A stretch of 15,435 nt of DNA from Pseudomonadota bacterium (GCA_023436945.1 JAEZHG010000106.1:1-15435), one strand, 5' to 3'; shown: positions 6,319 through 14,323, numbered from the stretch's first letter. Notes: generated from the sequence alone by a model not told the origin. Numbers and translations are program-made.

Positions 6319-7980
6319 ATGACCCAAAAGAAAAGCCAGACCCTGCCCCGCATTTTGCGCCGCCTTGGCGGACTGGCCTATGAGTTGACGCCGCAACTGT
6401 TTGCCGTGGTCACGTTCCTGCTCGGCGGTTTGATCCTGCTGTCGGCCGTGACGCCGGAGTTTGGCGACCGCCTGCACGCGCTGGGCCGTTGGGCCGAACC
6501 GATGCTGATCGACCTTAGCCACTTCGCGGCCAGCATCACCGGCTTCCTGCTTCTGTTTATCTCGGCGGGCCTGTGGCGTCGTCGTCGCGGTGCCTATTAC
6601 GCCGCGCTGATCTCTCTGATCGGCGGTGCGCTGTTTTCGGTCCTCAAGGGTCTGAACTATCTGCAGGCCATCGAACTGTTGCTGGTGGCAGCACTGCTTT
6701 GGCCATGCCGTAGCGCATTCAACCGCCGCTCGCGTCTGGGGGAACCCTTGCGCCCCGGCTGGCTGGTTATGCTCGTTGCCGCTGTTCTGGCGATGATCTG
6801 GCTGGGCTTCTTTGCCTATCGCGAGATCCCCTACCGTGACGATCTGTGGTGGACCTTCCTGACTGACAGCCAAGCCTCGGGCTTCCTGCGCGCCGCTGTG
6901 GTTCTGTCGATCATGACGCTGGTTGTCGCCTTCCGCTCGCTGTTGACGGCCCCAGGTGCCCGCAGCCACGGCCCTGCCAGCCCTGCCGATGTCGAGCGCG
7001 CCCGCAAGGCGCTTGAACAGGCCGAGGTCGCCCCGCCGGAAGCGCGCCTTGCGCTGTTGGGTGACAAGGCCCTGCTGTTTTCGCCATCGGGCTACAGCTT
7101 CCTGGCCTATCGCGTGCGCGGACGCCGCTGGATTGCCATGAGCGAGCCAGCCGGTCTGGTGTCAGAGCGCCTGGAGCTTCTGTGGTCCTTTGCCGAGATG
7201 GCGGATTCCTACGGTGGCTCTCCGGTCTTTTATTCGGTTAGCGAGACGGTGCTGGCCGATCTGGCAACCCTGGGTTTGGCCGTTCGCAAGGTGGGCGAGG
7301 CCGCGGTCGTGCCGACCCACAGCTTCACCACCGAGGGCAAAGGTAAGCAGAACCTGCGCACTGCCGTAAATCGTGCCGAGCGCGAAGGCTCTATCTTCTC
7401 GGTCCTGCAACCGGGTGAGGCAAAGCCCATCGCGGATGAACTTCGTGCAGTCTCGGATGCATGGCTGAACCACCACGAAGGTACCGAGAAAGAGTTCTCG
7501 ATGGGCCGTTTCGACATCGACTATCTGGACGAATGCCCCGTCGCTATCGTGCGCGAGAACGGGCGCTTGATCGCCTTCTCCAACCTGCTGATGGGGGCTG
7601 GTGGCAAGGAGGCGATGATCGATCTGATGCGCTATACGCCTGACGGTCCGCACGGGGTGATGGACTATATGTTCACCCGCATCGCCCAGTGGTGCCGCGA
7701 GACGGGCATCGACCATCTGGACCTCGGCATGGCACCGCTTTCAGGCCTTGAGGACCGCCGCACCTCTCCGGTGTTCGCGCGCGTCGGCGCCCTGATCTTC
7801 GAAGAGGCCAACGCCATCTACGGCTTCCAGGGGCTGCGTTCCTACAAGGGCAAGTTCGGCCCCGCATGGCGCCCGAAATTCATCGCCGCCACGACGACCA
7901 CGCCGCTGCCCCTCGCCCTCCTCGACGTCGCCCTGCTTACCAGCAAGGGCTGGCTCGGCCTGCTAGGCTTGAGGAAGTAG
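6319..7980 (+). CDS. MprF-like phosphatidylglycerol aminoacyltransferase lacking the flippase half
   Basis: A 553-aa membrane enzyme. The N-terminal part has about six hydrophobic segments (near 26-44, 68-86, 93-110, 114-130, 148-167, 190-209). The C-terminal part (about 225-530) is the cytosolic LPG-synthase domain (DUF2156). Its family motifs are all there: KGKQNLRTAVNRAEREG (341-357), GRFDIDYLDECPVA (396-409), DLMRYTPDGPHGVMDY (435-450), LGMAPLSGL (469-477) and YGFQGLRSYKGKFGPAW (501-517). In MprF this domain moves an amino acid, usually Lys, from aminoacyl-tRNA to phosphatidylglycerol, lowering membrane negative charge. Full MprF is about 840-880 aa with a flippase of eight further helices; that part is absent here. 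Lys, Ala or Arg specificity cannot be read from sequence. ATG 6319 has no clear Shine-Dalgarno. A strong terminator follows. Confidence 0.88.
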   Translation: MTQKKSQTLPRILRRLGGLAYELTPQLFAVVTFLLGGLILLSAVTPEFGDRLHALGRWAEPMLIDLSHFAASITGFLLLFISAGLWRRRRGAYYAALISLIGGALFSVLKGLNYLQAIELLLVAALLWPCRSAFNRRSRLGEPLRPGWLVMLVAAVLAMIWLGFFAYREIPYRDDLWWTFLTDSQASGFLRAAVVLSIMTLVVAFRSLLTAPGARSHGPASPADVERARKALEQAEVAPPEARLALLGDKALLFSPSGYSFLAYRVRGRRWIAMSEPAGLVSERLELLWSFAEMADSYGGSPVFYSVSETVLADLATLGLAVRKVGEAAVVPTHSFTTEGKGKQNLRTAVNRAEREGSIFSVLQPGEAKPIADELRAVSDAWLNHHEGTEKEFSMGRFDIDYLDECPVAIVRENGRLIAFSNLLMGAGGKEAMIDLMRYTPDGPHGVMDYMFTRIAQWCRETGIDHLDLGMAPLSGLEDRRTSPVFARVGALIFEEANAIYGFQGLRSYKGKFGPAWRPKFIAATTTTPLPLALLDVALLTSKGWLGLLGLRK

Positions 7981-8003
7981 AAGGCCCGAAGCCCCACACA
8001 AAG

Positions 8004-8032
8004 AAGGCCAGCGGCACCCCACCGCTGGCCTT
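8004..8032 (+). terminator. intrinsic terminator of the mprF-like gene
   Basis: A perfect 11-bp stem (8004-8014 with 8022-8032) with a 7-nt loop runs into a T-tract at 8031-8035, 24 bp after the stop codon at 7980. Confidence 0.9.
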
Positions 8033-8051
8033 TTTAGTGCGCCAAGATCAC

Positions 8052-8172
8052 GCCACCGCGCGGCAAGTGTTAGAGCCCCAAACAAGCCCCTCAAGCAGCG
8101 AGCCCCCGCGGGGCGAGCGTTAGGGGCCAAACGCCTCTGCTAGCGAGCCGCAAAGCGGCGTGCCTAAGAGGC
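8052..8172. repeat. tandem imperfect palindromes (two full units, one degenerate) between facing terminators
   Basis: Two neighbouring units share one folding plan. Unit 1 (8086-8127) has an outer 6-bp stem GCCCCT/AGGGGC, a GC/GC pair (8098-8099 with 8117-8118), a 2x2 GA/GA internal loop and an inner stem GCCCC/GGGGC at 8102-8106 and 8110-8114. Unit 2 (8133-8172) has outer GCCTCT/AGAGGC, the same GC/GC pair (8143-8144 with 8162-8163), a 2x2 loop, and inner GCCGC/GCGGC at 8147-8151 and 8155-8159. Stem bases differ between units but pairing is kept. A third, eroded copy (8052-8080) keeps the GTTAG-like right end, 50 nt before that of unit 1. It resembles REP-type intergenic repeats; no transposase is nearby. 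Confidence 0.6.
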
Positions 8173-8210
8173 AAAGCAAAAAACGGAATAAGCTGACGCG
8201 CAAGAAAAAA

Positions 8211-8232
8211 GGGTAGCTCTTTCGAGCTGCCC
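8211..8232 (-). terminator. intrinsic terminator of typA
   Basis: A 9-bp stem (8211-8219 with 8224-8232, one G-U pair) closes a 4-nt loop. On the minus strand it is followed by a run of T (8205-8210), 20 bp after the typA stop. TTTT on the plus side would also allow weak action in the other direction. Confidence 0.9.
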
Positions 8233-8252
8233 TTTTCTTCAAAGCGGAAGGC

Positions 8253-10082
8253 TTATTCCGGCTTCTGGCGCTTCTTGCGGAACGACGGGTTCAGGATTTC
8301 CTTGCGAAGACGGATGTTCTTCGGGGTCACTTCAACCAGTTCGTCTTCTTCGATGTAGGCGATGGCCTGTTCCAGCGACATTTGACGCGGCGGGGTCAGG
8401 CGAACCGACTCGTCCTTGCCCGAGGCGCGGACGTTGGTCAGTTGCTTGCCCTTGATCGGGTTGACGTCCAGGTCGTCCCAACGCGAGTTCTCGCCGATGA
8501 TCATGCCCTGATAGGTCTTTTCACCAGCGCCAACGAACATCACGCCGCGCTCTTCGAGATTCCACAGAGCGTAGGCTGCGGTTTCACCGTCCGAGTTCGA
8601 GACCAGAACGCCCTTGATGCGGCCTTCGATGGCACCCTTGTGGGCTTCGTAGTGCGAGAAGACGCGGTTCAGAACGCCCGAACCACGGGTGTCGGTCAGG
8701 AACTCGCCCTGATAGCCGATCAGTGCGCGCGACGGGCACTTCAGCTGGATACGGGTCTTGCCTGCGCCCGACGGGCCCATGTCGGTCATTTCAGCCTTAC
8801 GGGCCGACAGCTTCTCGATGACGACGCCCGAGAACTCTTCGTCGACGTCGATCATGACGTCTTCGATCGGTTCCATCAGCTGGCCGTTCTCGTCCTTCTG
8901 ATAGACCACGCGCGGACGCGAGATCGACAGTTCGAAGCCTTCGCGGCGCATGTTCTCGATCAGAACGCCCAGTTGCAGTTCGCCACGGCCGGCGACTTCA
9001 TAGGCGTCTGCGCCCGGGGTTTCGGTGACGCGGATAGCCACGTTGGCTTCAGCTTCTTTCAGCAGACGGTCGCGGATAACGCGCGACTGAACCTTGTCGC
9101 CTTCACGGCCAGCCAGCGGGCTGTCGTTGACGCCCACGGTCATCGAGATGGTCGGCGGGTCGATCGGCAGCGACGGCAGGGCCTCGGTCACTTCCAGAGC
9201 GCACAGGGTGTCGGCCACGGTGGCTTTCGACATACCGGCGATGGCAACGATGTCACCGGCCTCTGCATCGTCAACCGGCTGACGCTTCAGGCCACGGAAG
9301 GCCAGAACCTTGGTGATACGGCCTTGTTCGATGGTCTTGCCGTCACGCGACAGGGCCTTGATGGCCATGCCCGGAACAGCCTTACCCGAGTGGATACGGC
9401 CGGTCAGGATGCGGCCCAGGAACGGGTCGGACTCGATCAGAACGTTCAGGATCTGGAACGGCTCGTTGACGCGCTCTTGAGCGGCCGGAGCCGGAACGTG
9501 GTCGACGATCAGTTCGTACAGGTCGTGCAGGTTGTCGGTCGGCTTGTTCAGGTCCAGCGACGCCCAGCCCGAACGGCCCGATGCGTAGATGACCGGGAAG
9601 TCGAGTTGTTCGTCGGTCGCGCCCAGGGCGGCGAACAGGTCGAAGGTTTCGTTCAGAACGCGGTCCGGATCGGCGTGTGCGCGGTCAACCTTGTTGATGC
9701 ACAGGATCGGACGCAGCCCCATCTTCAGGGCCTTGGTCAGAACGAATTTGGTCTGCGGCATGACGCCTTCTTCAGCGTCGACCAGCAGGACGCAGCCGTC
9801 CACCATGCCCAGGATACGTTCCACTTCGCCGCCGAAGTCGGCGTGGCCCGGGGTGTCGATGATGTTGATGCGGGTTTCGCCCGACTTGCCGTTCCACAGG
9901 ATGGACGTGCACTTGGCGAGAATGGTGATGCCGCGCTCGCGCTCCTGGTCGTTGGAGTCCATGGCACGTTCCGTGGTCGCCTCGTTGGCGCGGAAGATGC
10001 CCGACTGGGCCAGAAGGGCGTCAACCATGGTCGTTTTGCCGTGGTCAACGTGTGCGATAATTGCGACGTTACGTAGGTTCAT
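8253..10082 (-). CDS. typA: ribosome-associated GTPase TypA/BipA
   Basis: A 609-aa translational GTPase (E. coli BipA is 607 aa) that binds the 70S ribosome and aids 50S assembly, low-temperature growth and stress response. G motifs: AHVDHGKTT (10-18), RGIT (50-53), DTPGH (76-80) and NKVD (130-133). EF-G-like domain II and domains III/V follow, then the BipA-specific C-terminal region with GSGVLNRVF and GKQLTNVRASGKDE, ending in a basic tail RKKRQKPE. ATG 10082 is chosen because the conserved MNLRNVAIIAHVDHGKTT start lies there; the frame runs on to a TTG at 10136, adding 18 atypical residues. The Shine-Dalgarno is weak. Codon use is strongly biased, leaving a long stop-free antisense frame over the gene. 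It converges on the mprF-like gene across the repeat-bearing spacer. Confidence 0.97.
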   Translation of the reverse strand: MNLRNVAIIAHVDHGKTTMVDALLAQSGIFRANEATTERAMDSNDQERERGITILAKCTSILWNGKSGETRINIIDTPGHADFGGEVERILGMVDGCVLLVDAEEGVMPQTKFVLTKALKMGLRPILCINKVDRAHADPDRVLNETFDLFAALGATDEQLDFPVIYASGRSGWASLDLNKPTDNLHDLYELIVDHVPAPAAQERVNEPFQILNVLIESDPFLGRILTGRIHSGKAVPGMAIKALSRDGKTIEQGRITKVLAFRGLKRQPVDDAEAGDIVAIAGMSKATVADTLCALEVTEALPSLPIDPPTISMTVGVNDSPLAGREGDKVQSRVIRDRLLKEAEANVAIRVTETPGADAYEVAGRGELQLGVLIENMRREGFELSISRPRVVYQKDENGQLMEPIEDVMIDVDEEFSGVVIEKLSARKAEMTDMGPSGAGKTRIQLKCPSRALIGYQGEFLTDTRGSGVLNRVFSHYEAHKGAIEGRIKGVLVSNSDGETAAYALWNLEERGVMFVGAGEKTYQGMIIGENSRWDDLDVNPIKGKQLTNVRASGKDESVRLTPPRQMSLEQAIAYIEEDELVEVTPKNIRLRKEILNPSFRKKRQKPE

Positions 10083-10237
10083 TATTTCGGGCTCGGGCGG
10101 ACTGTGTTCGGTCACGGGTGGCCCGCGCCGCTGCAAACTAGCTGCAGATGTGGGAAGGATTTCGCGCGCCTCTTACAGGGTTGGAGCTTAAAAAGCCAGA
10201 GCGCGGGTTAGTCAGTCACAAAACTGTCTAATGCGAA

Positions 10238-10252
10238 GTGGGCTCAGCCCAC
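10238..10252 (-). other. hairpin with the yeiH stop codon in its loop
   Basis: GTGGGC (10238-10243) and GCCCAC (10247-10252) form a perfect 6-bp stem whose 3-nt loop is exactly the TGA stop of the transporter. No T-run follows on the minus strand, so a classic terminator is not supported. The 161 bp from here to typA must hold the typA promoter, but I cannot place clear boxes. Confidence 0.4.
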
Positions 10253-11290
10253 GCCGATCAGGGCGATTGTCGCGATAGCCAGAACCCCGATCATCACCGC
10301 AGAAAGGGCTGCGACAGCGGCCACGCGGGCTCCGGCACGCATCACGGCGCGCGGATCAACCATCAGGCCCAGCCCCGCCATGGCGACCACCGTCATCAGG
10401 GTGACAGCATGGTCCAGTGGCGCGATGACCATCTCGGGGATCAGTCCCGCAGAGCGCAGTCCCATCAGCGCCAGAAAGGCAACGATGAACCATGGCACGA
10501 ACTGCGACAGCTTCGGCTTCTTGCCGCCCTTGGACTTGTCGGCATGCATCAGGCCCAGAACCAGAGTGACCGGACCTAGCATCAGCACGCGCACCAGCTT
10601 GACCACCGCGCCCGTCTGGATGGCGGTCGCCCCGGCCGGAGCGGCGGCGGCCAGAACCTGCGGCACGGCATAGACGGTCAGGCCCGCCATTACGCCAACG
10701 CCCGTCGCATTATAGCCCATCAGCGCCCCGACGACCGGAACGAGCAGCACCACCGCAATACCTAGAACAGCCGTAAAGCCGATAGCCGCAGCCACATCCT
10801 TGCCCTCGGCTCTGATGGTCGGCGCGACTGCCGCAATGGCCGAGTTACCGCAGATGGCATTACCGCAAGCGACCAACAGCGCCATGGCGTGCGGCAGTCC
10901 GAACAGGCGGCCAATCGCATAGCCCCCGCAGATGGCGATAACCACCACTGCCATAATGCCCAACAGCAGCCATGGGCCAAGTGCCGCCACAGCAGCACCC
11001 GAAACCGTCGCGCCCAGAAGCGCCACCGCCACCTCTAGCAAGGTCTTGGCGCTGAAGTTGATACCCGCCATCCAATAGGATGTAGGCGTCCAGAACAGAC
11101 GGATCGCAGCCCCAAGCAGGATAGCCAGCACCAAGGCCTCGACCCACGCAAACCCGACCAGAGCCAACTCAACCCTTTGCAGCCCAAAGGCAATCGCAGC
11201 CACAGCCACACTGAGCGCCACACCGGGCAACAGTTTCAGTGGTCCGTTCAAGGACAGGGCCGAACGGGTCGATATGGCAGGGGAAGTCAT
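10244..11290 (-). CDS. yeiH: YeiH-family (UPF0324) putative sulfate/sulfite exporter
   Basis: A 348-aa inner-membrane protein with about ten hydrophobic helices. The hallmark of the family is present: CGNAICGNSAIAAVAPTI at 142-159, a small-residue-rich helix break. Other family segments include AVPQVLAAAAPAG, VKLVRVLMLGP and MAGLGLMVDPRAV. The family is annotated as putative sulfate exporters, and sulfite or sulfur-oxyanion export is the usual suggestion; the transported substrate is not proven. ATG 11290 is preferred, with AAGG at 11296-11299, over an in-frame GTG at 11311. It diverges from a LysR regulator gene across 81 bp, the same arrangement as yeiE/yeiH in enterobacteria, so control by that regulator is likely. 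A TATAAT box lies 40 bp upstream of the start. Confidence 0.93.
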   Translation of the reverse strand: MTSPAISTRSALSLNGPLKLLPGVALSVAVAAIAFGLQRVELALVGFAWVEALVLAILLGAAIRLFWTPTSYWMAGINFSAKTLLEVAVALLGATVSGAAVAALGPWLLLGIMAVVVIAICGGYAIGRLFGLPHAMALLVACGNAICGNSAIAAVAPTIRAEGKDVAAAIGFTAVLGIAVVLLVPVVGALMGYNATGVGVMAGLTVYAVPQVLAAAAPAGATAIQTGAVVKLVRVLMLGPVTLVLGLMHADKSKGGKKPKLSQFVPWFIVAFLALMGLRSAGLIPEMVIAPLDHAVTLMTVVAMAGLGLMVDPRAVMRAGARVAAVAALSAVMIGVLAIATIALIGVG

Positions 11291-11329
11291 GTGCGCCTTA
11301 TGACGCGACACTATTCATCAATCCAACGC

Positions 11330-11335
11330 ATTATA
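11330..11335 (-). promoter_or_regulatory. -10 box of the yeiH promoter
   Basis: A perfect TATAAT on the minus strand, about 40 bp before ATG 11290. The -35 position (17 nt upstream) reads GATTTA, a poor match to TTGACA, as expected for a promoter that needs an activator. Confidence 0.55.
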
Positions 11336-11341
11336 ATTGAC

Positions 11342-11355
11342 TTAATCATCATTAA
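11342..11355. promoter_or_regulatory. probable LysR-type operator
   Basis: TTAAT-CATC-ATTAA is a perfect 5-bp-arm palindrome. It also fits the T-N11-A rule of LysR regulators, lies in the lysR/yeiH spacer and overlaps the upstream side of the yeiH promoter, next to a TTGACT (11337-11342) on the plus strand. Confidence 0.5.
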
Positions 11356-11371
11356 ATCTGATTGATTGAAT

Positions 11372-12244
11372 ATGACGCTGGAACAGCTCCGCATCTTTGT
11401 CGCCGTCGCCGAGCGCCAGCACATGACGCGTGCTGCCGAGGCCCTGCACCTGACCCAGTCCGCTGTCAGCGCCGCCATCAGCGCACTGGAGACCCGTCAC
11501 GGTATTCAACTGTTCGATCGTGTGGGGCGCGGCCTTACGCTCAATGCCAATGGGGCCGCTTTCCTGCCCGAAGCCCGCGACGTATTGGCCCGCGCGGAGG
11601 CCGCGCAGATGCTGCTGAACGATCTGGCCGGATTGAAGCGAGGCTCTGTGCGTATCCACGCCAGCCAGACCATCGCCGCCTATTGGCTGCCGCAGCGCAT
11701 GGCCGCCTTTCAGCAACAGCACCCCGATATCGAGCTACAGCTCTCCATCGGCAATACCCACAGGGTGATCGAAGCGGTTCTGTCGGGCGAGGCCGAACTG
11801 GGTCTGGTCGAGGGAGCCGAGGACGCGCCCCATCTAGAGCGCCGCTCCATCGGATCAGACCGTCTGATTATCGCCGCCAGTCCCGACCACCCCCTCGCGC
11901 ATCAAACCACGCCCTTGGATGGTCCTACGCTGGCCGCCCTGAACTGGGCCTTGCGTGAAGACGGTTCCGGCACACGCAGCGAGTTTGCCAGCGCCCTGCC
12001 CGCAGGTCTGGAACCGGATGATCTGAAAGTGTCGATGGTGTTGCCGTCGAACGAAAGCATCCTCACGGCTGTGTCGGCCAGTCATCTGGTGACGGCCATT
12101 TCGGAACTGGCCGCCCGACCTCTGGTCGAGACCGGACGGCTGGTTCACCTGCCGCTCGAAATGCCCGAACGGCCGTTTCATCTACTGAGACACAAACAGC
12201 GCAGCCTCAGTCGGGCAGCCAGCGCACTGGCAGCCGCCCTATAG
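11372..12244 (+). CDS. LysR-family regulator, probable regulator of yeiH (YeiE-like)
   Basis: A 290-aa LysR-type regulator. The N-terminal winged HTH (about 1-60) reads MTLEQLRIFVAVAERQHMTR, then AAEALHLTQSAVSAAISALE and LFDRVGRGLTLNANG. A linker helix (65-90) and a periplasmic-binding-like effector domain (about 91-290) follow; within it SQTIAAYWLP and ELGLVEG are typical of CysB/CbbR/YeiE-like members. ATG 11372 is taken rather than the in-frame TTG at 11366. No good Shine-Dalgarno is visible. Placement opposite yeiH suggests it is the YeiE counterpart. In enterobacteria YeiE has been linked to sulfite sensing; the effector here is inferred, not shown. The stop lies 3 bp from the stop of the converging OPT transporter gene. 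Confidence 0.9.
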   Translation: MTLEQLRIFVAVAERQHMTRAAEALHLTQSAVSAAISALETRHGIQLFDRVGRGLTLNANGAAFLPEARDVLARAEAAQMLLNDLAGLKRGSVRIHASQTIAAYWLPQRMAAFQQQHPDIELQLSIGNTHRVIEAVLSGEAELGLVEGAEDAPHLERRSIGSDRLIIAASPDHPLAHQTTPLDGPTLAALNWALREDGSGTRSEFASALPAGLEPDDLKVSMVLPSNESILTAVSASHLVTAISELAARPLVETGRLVHLPLEMPERPFHLLRHKQRSLSRAASALAAAL

Positions 12245-12247
12245 GGT

Positions 12248-14311
12248 TCAGACCTTGGCCGCGCGGCTCATGGTCCAGCGGTAGAGGCCAAAGACCATCA
12301 GGGCGAAGACCACCAGGCCCGCCCACATGGCCGGCCATGCGCCGCCTTCTTCGATCAGAGCGAACGGCGCGTCCTTGCGGCTGGCCACGATGACCGCTGC
12401 CGTAAACACACCGAACAGGCTTTCACCCACGATCAGGCCAGAGGCCAACAGCACGCCCATACGGCGGCCAACATCGGCAAAGCGCGTCTTGGAAACCGCC
12501 TTGTCATAGATGAAGCCCGCAACCGCGCCGACCACCAGCATGGTGGTGACATAGGCCGGAAGATAGACGCCGATGCCCGCTGCCAGAGGCGGCAGCTTGA
12601 TCTTGTCCTTGGTCGATTTGCGCAGGATCACATCCAGAATGATGATCGCCACGCCGATCAGCGCACCAATACCGATCAGGTCCCAACGCAGGTCACCACT
12701 GATCACACCGCGTGCCAGCGCCGAGATCAGCGTGGCCTGAGGTGCCGCCAGCGTCTGCGAACCCTCGACGATAGCAGGCGGACCACCCTCAAAGCCGAAG
12801 GCCTTGTTCAGCATATCCAGCACAAACGGGATAACCAGCGCACCGGCCCCCACACCGACCAGAAGGGCCGTCTGCTGGCGCCAAGGCGTCGCATCGACCA
12901 GCTGACCGGTCTTCAGGTCCTGCAGGTTGTCATTGGCGATAACAGCTACGGCGAACACCACCGCGGTCACCACCAGTGCAAAGGCGATCACCGACGGATC
13001 TGCCGGAACGCCCGCGACAGCCAGAACACCCAGCATCAGCAGCGAGGCAATCACGATGGCCAGAATACCCACGCCCGACACAGGGCTGTTCGACGAGCCG
13101 ATCAGACCGGCCATGTAGCCGCAGATGGCCGCCACCGCGAAGCCGACCACGACCACATAGGCCAGACCGCCGACCACCAGCAGCAGGGTATGGTCCGCAA
13201 GGGCCGTGCCCTGAGCGAAGACCGCCAGCAGCACCGCAATACCGACCAGCGCCACCAAAGAGAGAAGGCCGACCGTCTTGATCGGAATATCCTGCTCGGT
13301 GATGTCCAAGACCTCGCCATGGGCGCGCTTGTCAGAGGCCGCAAAGGCCGAGGCCAGACCCGAGACCAGCGGACCGGCCAGCTTGGCCAGCGTCCACAGA
13401 GCCGCGACACCGATCACGCCCGCGCCGATAAAGCGAACTTCCTGCGACCAGACCGCCATGGCCAGACCCTGAACGCCCGCATCTGCCGCAACGCCCGACG
13501 CCACCGACACCGCACCCTGCGCTGCCGCCCAGTCCACATAGGCCGGAGAGGTGAGGATCGGCACCAGCACCAACCAAGCCAGCGCCAGACCGAACAACTG
13601 CGTCAGGCCCACGGCCAGACCGATCAGGTGACCTGCGCCTAGCAGCGCAAACTGCATCGAGAAGCCGATACCCGTGGCACCACCGCCCAGAGCCGTAGGC
13701 AGTCTGAAGAAGGCCGAGGTCTGTTCCGCAAACAGCTTGGCCGCCGCCGCCAGACCGAAGCCCGCCGAAGCAAGCGCCCCGCCGATTACGATCCAGAGAC
13801 CCGACTTGTTCTCGCGAACCGCCGCCTCGCTCTGCTCTTCACCGGGCGAGCCGACCTTGAGCACCTCGGCCGCGGCCACGCCTTCGGGATAGGGCAGGTC
13901 GCCCTTGGTCACCAAGGTGCGACGCAGCGGGATGGAGAAGGTCACGCCCAGCACACCGCCGAGCGCACAGATGGCCACGCTTTCCCAGAAGGGGAAGTTC
14001 ATCCACCAGCCAATCATCACCATACCGGGCAGCACGAAGATAATCGCGCTCATGGCACCGCCGACCGAAGCCACGGTCTGTACGGTCATGTTTTCCCAGA
14101 TGGTCGAGCCCTTGAAGGCCCGCAGCAGCGCCATGGAGATGACCGCCGCCGGAATGGCCGAGGCGAAGGTCAGACCGACCTTCAGACCCAGATATGTATT
14201 GGCCGCCGTAAACACTGCCGCCAGAATACAGCCAAGCACCAAGGCTCTTAGTGTCAGCTCTATTCGCTTTCCGACGGGTGGCTTTACGCCCGTCACTGGA
14301 GCATCACTCAT
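12248..14311 (-). CDS. OPT-family oligopeptide transporter
   Basis: A 687-aa polytopic membrane protein of the prokaryotic OPT group (TIGR00733-like). Family signatures: NTYLGLKVGLTF (about 38-49), GDLPYPEGVAAAEVLK (137-152), GSSNSPVSGVGI (405-416) and NDNLQDLKTGQLVDATPWRQ (460-479). These proteins are thought to import small peptides or metal-chelate compounds with protons; the substrate of this one is unknown. The start at ATG 14311 (MSDAPVTG) is fixed by AGAGGG at 14318-14323, 6 nt upstream; the frame extends to a GTG at 14368, but that adds 19 unlikely residues. It stands alone: no peptidase, siderophore or ABC genes lie beside it. It diverges from mutM and converges on the LysR gene with a 3-bp gap and no terminator between. 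Confidence 0.93.
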   Translation of the reverse strand: MSDAPVTGVKPPVGKRIELTLRALVLGCILAAVFTAANTYLGLKVGLTFASAIPAAVISMALLRAFKGSTIWENMTVQTVASVGGAMSAIIFVLPGMVMIGWWMNFPFWESVAICALGGVLGVTFSIPLRRTLVTKGDLPYPEGVAAAEVLKVGSPGEEQSEAAVRENKSGLWIVIGGALASAGFGLAAAAKLFAEQTSAFFRLPTALGGGATGIGFSMQFALLGAGHLIGLAVGLTQLFGLALAWLVLVPILTSPAYVDWAAAQGAVSVASGVAADAGVQGLAMAVWSQEVRFIGAGVIGVAALWTLAKLAGPLVSGLASAFAASDKRAHGEVLDITEQDIPIKTVGLLSLVALVGIAVLLAVFAQGTALADHTLLLVVGGLAYVVVVGFAVAAICGYMAGLIGSSNSPVSGVGILAIVIASLLMLGVLAVAGVPADPSVIAFALVVTAVVFAVAVIANDNLQDLKTGQLVDATPWRQQTALLVGVGAGALVIPFVLDMLNKAFGFEGGPPAIVEGSQTLAAPQATLISALARGVISGDLRWDLIGIGALIGVAIIILDVILRKSTKDKIKLPPLAAGIGVYLPAYVTTMLVVGAVAGFIYDKAVSKTRFADVGRRMGVLLASGLIVGESLFGVFTAAVIVASRKDAPFALIEEGGAWPAMWAGLVVFALMVFGLYRWTMSRAAKV

Positions 14312-14317
14312 TATTGT

Positions 14318-14323
14318 CCCTCT
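14318..14323 (-). promoter_or_regulatory. Shine-Dalgarno deciding the OPT transporter start
   Basis: AGAGGG on the minus strand is 6 nt from ATG 14311, which favours this start over the upstream in-frame GTG 14368. Confidence 0.65.

Noticed and set aside
6154..6969. Minus-strand frame of 271 codons
   Set aside because: Antisense to the mprF-like gene; Gln/Arg-rich low-complexity translation typical of a shadow frame.
8033..8210. CRISPR array or tRNA in the repeat-bearing spacer
   Set aside because: The units are degenerate, only two to three, contain their own palindromes and have no regular unique spacers; no cloverleaf can be drawn.
8382..10076. Stop-free plus-strand frame of 564 codons
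   Set aside because: It lies wholly antisense to typA, whose conserved protein is certain. Long antisense openness follows from strong codon bias and high GC; the translation shows no domain.
10083..10136. N-terminal extension of typA to TTG 10136
   Set aside because: TypA proteins start at MNLRNVAIIAHVDHGKTT; the extension is Pro-rich and without support.
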